DNA of 64,000 nt from Gemmobacter lanyuensis. GTDB taxonomy: Bacteria > Pseudomonadota > Alphaproteobacteria > Rhodobacterales > Rhodobacteraceae. The number at the start of each line of letters is the position of its first letter. Position 1 is the stretch's first letter. A program made the position numbers and the translations under genes. Positions 63,654-64,000 of this stretch are shown here, one piece after another. The DNA is taken from positions 124,001 to 188,000 of the forward strand of contig NZ_BMYQ01000002.1 in NCBI RefSeq assembly GCF_014652355.1, read 5' to 3'. The notes under the pieces are model-generated. The model worked only from the letters and a program-made list of their open reading frames with translations. It was not told the DNA's origin and did no database searches.

Positions 63654-64000
63654 TTACTTCTTGGCGACCCGCGCATTCCGCGTCGCGATCAGTTTGAGAC
63701 GCAGGGCATTCAGGCGGATGAATCCTGCCGCGTCCTTCTGATCATAGGCGCCGGCGTCTTCCTCAAACGTGACGTGCTTTTCGGAATAGAGCGAATGCTC
63801 CGACCAGCGACCCACGCAATGCACCGAACCCTTGTAGAGCTTCAGGCGCACCGTCCCGGTGACGTTTTCCTGGCTCTTGTCGATCAGCGCCTGCAGCATC
63901 TCGCGCTCGGGCGAGAACCAGAAGCCGTTGTAGATCAGTTCGGCATAGCGCGGCATCAGGCTGTCTTTCAGGTGGCCTGCGCCAGCGTCCAGCGTGATCT
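63654..64000 (-). CDS. argG: Argininosuccinate synthase, C-terminal part
   Basis: The reading frame runs off the right edge, so only about 115 C-terminal codons are visible. The segment [49 protein letters not shown] and [20 protein letters not shown] match ArgG. It joins citrulline and aspartate in arginine synthesis. Its 3' end is followed by a parS site and an intrinsic terminator. Confidence 0.95.
   Translation of the reverse strand, partial: ITLDAGAGHLKDSLMPRYAELIYNGFWFSPEREMLQALIDKSQENVTGTVRLKLYKGSVHCVGRWSEHSLYSEKHVTFEEDAGAYDQKDAAGFIRLNALRLKLIATRNARVAKK

Overview
The window is GC-rich alphaproteobacterial chromosome, most likely from the Rhodobacterales (Rhodobacter/Gemmobacter/Paracoccus-like). 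The signs are a RegB/PrrB redox sensor with the AAAHELGTPL H-box, the tsaE-amgK-murU-addB-addA cluster, the parB-parA-rsmG-mnmG-mnmE-rho block, and a hemJ // maf-aroE-coaE-dnaQ / secB block. There are no insertion sequences, CRISPR arrays, rRNA or tRNA genes that I can see. Gene density is very high and many neighbouring genes overlap by 1-22 bases. The genes at both ends, regB and argG, are cut by the window edge.

The centre is best read as the chromosome replication origin and its segregation locus. The roughly 410 bp between hemJ (minus strand) and maf (plus strand), 28573-28985, has no gene. It holds an A-rich tract and a series of DnaA-box-like sequences, and gene orientation switches there. 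Seven perfect copies of the 16-bp ParB site TGTTTCACGTGAAACA lie around it, at 7940, 16877, 19962, 23486, 25379, 30606 and 63633. The parAB genes that would act on them are at 21.2-22.9 kb. Several parS copies sit inside genes. One supplies both the stop codon of rdgB and the start codon of hemW.

Region by region: 0-2.6 kb, redox sensor RegB and a PAS protein behind a perfect CtrA box. 2.6-11 kb, tRNA t6A ATPase TsaE, the AmgK/MurU cell-wall recycling pair and AddBA recombination nuclease. 11-14 kb, a sugar kinase and malic enzyme. 14-21 kb, mutS, grpE-hrcA, rph-rdgB-hemW. 21-28.6 kb, chromosome partitioning, tRNA modification GTPase genes, rho and hemJ. 28.6-31.7 kb, origin then maf-aroE-coaE-dnaQ. 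31.7-36.3 kb, secB, fxsA, a Tim44-like protein, mltA, an Smr protein and a lipoprotein hydrolase. 36.3-40.2 kb, hslVU and an N-acetylglucosamine catabolic pair.

The right third is more accessory. At 40.7-48.3 kb a BapA-like Ig-repeat surface protein is followed by a complete dedicated type I secretion system (TolC-like, ABC, HlyD-like). At 48.3-51.8 kb there is a YnjBCD-type ABC importer. At 51.9-57.6 kb there is a partial flagellar set (motB, flgE, flgK, flgL, flgI) preceded by a near-consensus CtrA site. At 57.8-62.8 kb there is a complete urease operon ureD-A-(small membrane protein)-B-C-E-F-G. The window closes with a small phasin-like protein, an SCP2-domain protein and the 3' end of argG. 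Functions are assigned by recognised motifs and gene order. No database search was possible.
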